DNA of 7,354 bases from Gammaproteobacteria bacterium (lineage in GTDB: Bacteria; Pseudomonadota; Gammaproteobacteria; Enterobacterales; GCA-2746155): positions 1-7,354 of the forward strand of contig JAAGZM010000492.1 in NCBI GenBank assembly GCA_024206355.1, read 5' to 3'. The number at the start of each line of letters is the position of its first letter. Position 1 is the stretch's first letter. Positions 6,520 through 7,354 of this stretch are shown here, piece by piece. The notes under the pieces are model-generated. The model did no database searches. It worked only from the letters and a program-made list of their open reading frames with translations, and was not told the origin of the DNA. Made by a program: the position numbers and the translations under genes.

Positions 6520-6541
6520 AAAAGATTGATAAAAGATTGAT
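6520..6541 (+). repeat. tandem 11-base direct repeat
   Basis: AAAAGATTGAT occurs twice without interruption, at 6520-6530 and 6531-6541. The period is about one DNA turn. It is about 120 bases upstream of the rplU -35 box and 89 bases from the ispB start. Binding of a regulator is only a possibility. Confidence 0.75.
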
Positions 6542-6662
6542 AATCATCGAATTCTTTGATCTTTAAAGCAAAAAAACAAGTTACACTAAGGGGCTCTATG
6601 TATGCTAGACACAAGAGTTTACCAAACATCTGGTTTATTTATAAAAAAGACTGAATTATTAC

Positions 6663-6691
6663 TTGCCAGAAGCGGGTATATCCCTTAAAAT
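6663..6691 (+). promoter_or_regulatory. sigma-70 promoter of rplU-rpmA
   Basis: TTGCCA (-35, 6663-6668), an ideal 17-base spacer and TAAAAT (-10, 6686-6691; five of six) form a strong promoter. It is followed at once by the GC-rich GCGCCGCC (6692-6699), striking in this AT-rich region and typical of ribosomal promoters inhibited by ppGpp. Transcription would start near 6698, leaving a leader of about 60 bases. Confidence 0.78.
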
Positions 6692-6702
6692 GCGCCGCCT
6701 TC

Positions 6703-6737
6703 AAACAAGTTAAATTGTTTTTCGTTATTTAGACGAA
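6703..6737 (+). promoter_or_regulatory. two small hairpins in the rplU leader
   Basis: AAACAA (6703-6708) pairs with TTGTTT (6715-6720), and TTCGT (6721-6725) with ACGAA (6733-6737). The first stem runs into a U tract (6718-6722). They lie before the GGAGAG site (6746-6751). They could mediate r-protein feedback or weak attenuation, but the stems are short and AT-rich. Confidence 0.3.
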
Positions 6738-6760
6738 TTTAAAGCGGAGAGTTTCAGGAA

Positions 6761-7072
6761 ATGTACGCAGTAATACAAAGTGGCGGAAAACAGCATCGAG
6801 TCAGCGAAGGACAGGTGCTTAAGCTAGAAAAAATTAACAGCGAAACTGGTGCTGTAATCGATTTTGATAAAATACTCATGGTTGCAAATGGCGAAGATAT
6901 TTCAATCGGCAAGCCTTATGTTGATGGCGCTAAAGTGAGTGCAGAAATCGTTTCACATGGTCGCGGTAAGAAAGTTAAAATCATTAAGTTCAAGCGACGT
7001 AAGCACCACATGAAGCAAATGGGTCATCGTCAATGGTATACTGAAGTGAAAATCACTGGTATTAGCGCTTAA
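6761..7072 (+). CDS. rplU: 50S ribosomal protein L21
   Basis: Ribosomal protein L21 binds 23S rRNA in the large subunit. It is full length at 103 residues, as in E. coli. It begins MYAVIQSGGKQHRV and carries the basic loop KIIKFKRRKHH (about 74-84) and the C-terminal GHRQWYTEVKI (about 88-98), all typical of the family. GGAGAG lies 9 bases before ATG 6761. It is the first gene of the rplU-rpmA operon, 52 bases ahead of rpmA, and is driven by the strong promoter at 6663-6691. Confidence 0.99.
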   Translation: MYAVIQSGGKQHRVSEGQVLKLEKINSETGAVIDFDKILMVANGEDISIGKPYVDGAKVSAEIVSHGRGKKVKIIKFKRRKHHMKQMGHRQWYTEVKITGISA

Positions 7073-7124
7073 TATTCTTACTAACAAAGAATTATCTACA
7101 AGAATTTAATAGGGAGCAACAACA

Positions 7125-7354
7125 ATGGCTCACAAAAAAGCAGGTGGTAGTACTAATAATGGTCGTGATTCTAACGCCAAACGATTAGGTGTTAAGCGAT
7201 TCGGTGGAGAACTTGTAAGCGCAGGTAGCATTATTGTTCGTCAACGTGGTACACGTTTTCACGCAGGTGTTAATGCAGGACTAGGTCGTGACCACACAAT
7301 CTTTGCAAAGGCTACTGGCCATGTAAAGTTTGAAGTTAAAGGAAATAAAAATCG
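7125..7354 (+). CDS. rpmA: 50S ribosomal protein L27, N-terminal part (cut by right edge)
   Basis: Ribosomal protein L27, whose flexible N-terminus reaches the peptidyl-transferase centre. The window holds 76 full codons plus two bases, about 90 percent of the usual 85 residues. It starts MAHKKAGGS with no Firmicute-type N-terminal extension, then has GRDSNAKRLGVKRFGG, IIVRQRGTRFHAG and VKFEVKG, all conserved. Residue 11 is asparagine (STNNGRDS) where E. coli has arginine (STRNGRDS), the only notable change. ATG 7125 follows AGGGAG at 7111-7116 by 8 bases. It is co-transcribed with rplU. Confidence 0.99.
   Translation, partial: MAHKKAGGSTNNGRDSNAKRLGVKRFGGELVSAGSIIVRQRGTRFHAGVNAGLGRDHTIFAKATGHVKFEVKGNKN

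Larger units (their letters stand above)
6435..6760. other. divergent ispB-rplU spacer
   Basis: This gene-free stretch between the divergent ispB and rplU carries the rplU promoter and leader on its right. In the middle is a perfect tandem 11-base repeat (6520-6541), followed by an imperfect dyad (AAAGAT at 6532-6537 against ATCTTT at 6559-6564). On the ispB side TTGATA (6470-6465), TTGGTA (6482-6477) and TATAAA (6453-6448) occur, but no pair has proper spacing, so I do not call an ispB promoter. I see no RNA gene or convincing small ORF here. Confidence 0.7.

Noticed and set aside
6334..6540. 68-codon plus-strand ORF across the ispB start
   Set aside because: It lies mostly antisense to the conserved ispB N-terminus, lacks a ribosome site and has no recognisable domain.

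Overview
The window comes from the chromosome of an AT-rich gammaproteobacterium. A BamC lipoprotein gene is present, GcvR has two ACT domains, and bepA/perM and ispB/rplU each form a divergent pair; all are gammaproteobacterial habits. Low G+C and compact spacing would suit a marine lineage such as the SUP05/Thioglobus sulfur oxidisers, but the sequence does not prove a genus.

Left to right: (1) the first 223 codons of a periplasmic M48 metalloprotease (BepA type, minus strand, cut by the left edge); (2) divergent from it, a PerM-type AI-2E family membrane protein (plus); (3) overlapping its 3' end by 22 bases, a PIN-PhoH ATPase/RNase (minus), which is the downstream gene of a two-gene operon led by gcvR; (4) a roughly 250-base gap between gcvR and bamC that holds what looks like the decayed 3' end of dapA; (5) bamC (plus), whose TTG start overlaps the stop codon of that dapA relic; (6) a 236-base segment between the convergent ends of bamC and ispB with inverted-repeat ends and TTAA on both sides, which looks like an internally deleted insertion sequence carrying a transposase tail; (7) ispB (minus); (8) a 329-base divergent spacer with a strong promoter; (9) rplU and the first 76 codons of rpmA (plus).

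The functional themes are envelope biogenesis and quality control (BepA, BamC; both connected to the BAM machine), ubiquinone side-chain synthesis (IspB), glycine-cleavage regulation (GcvR), RNA metabolism (PIN-PhoH) and translation (L21, L27). Almost everything is conserved housekeeping. I do not see a new defence or metabolic system. The unusual signals are the two relics: the dapA tail, which seems to survive as the translated or untranslated leader of bamC, and the small TTAA-flanked element that ends exactly at the ispB stop codon.
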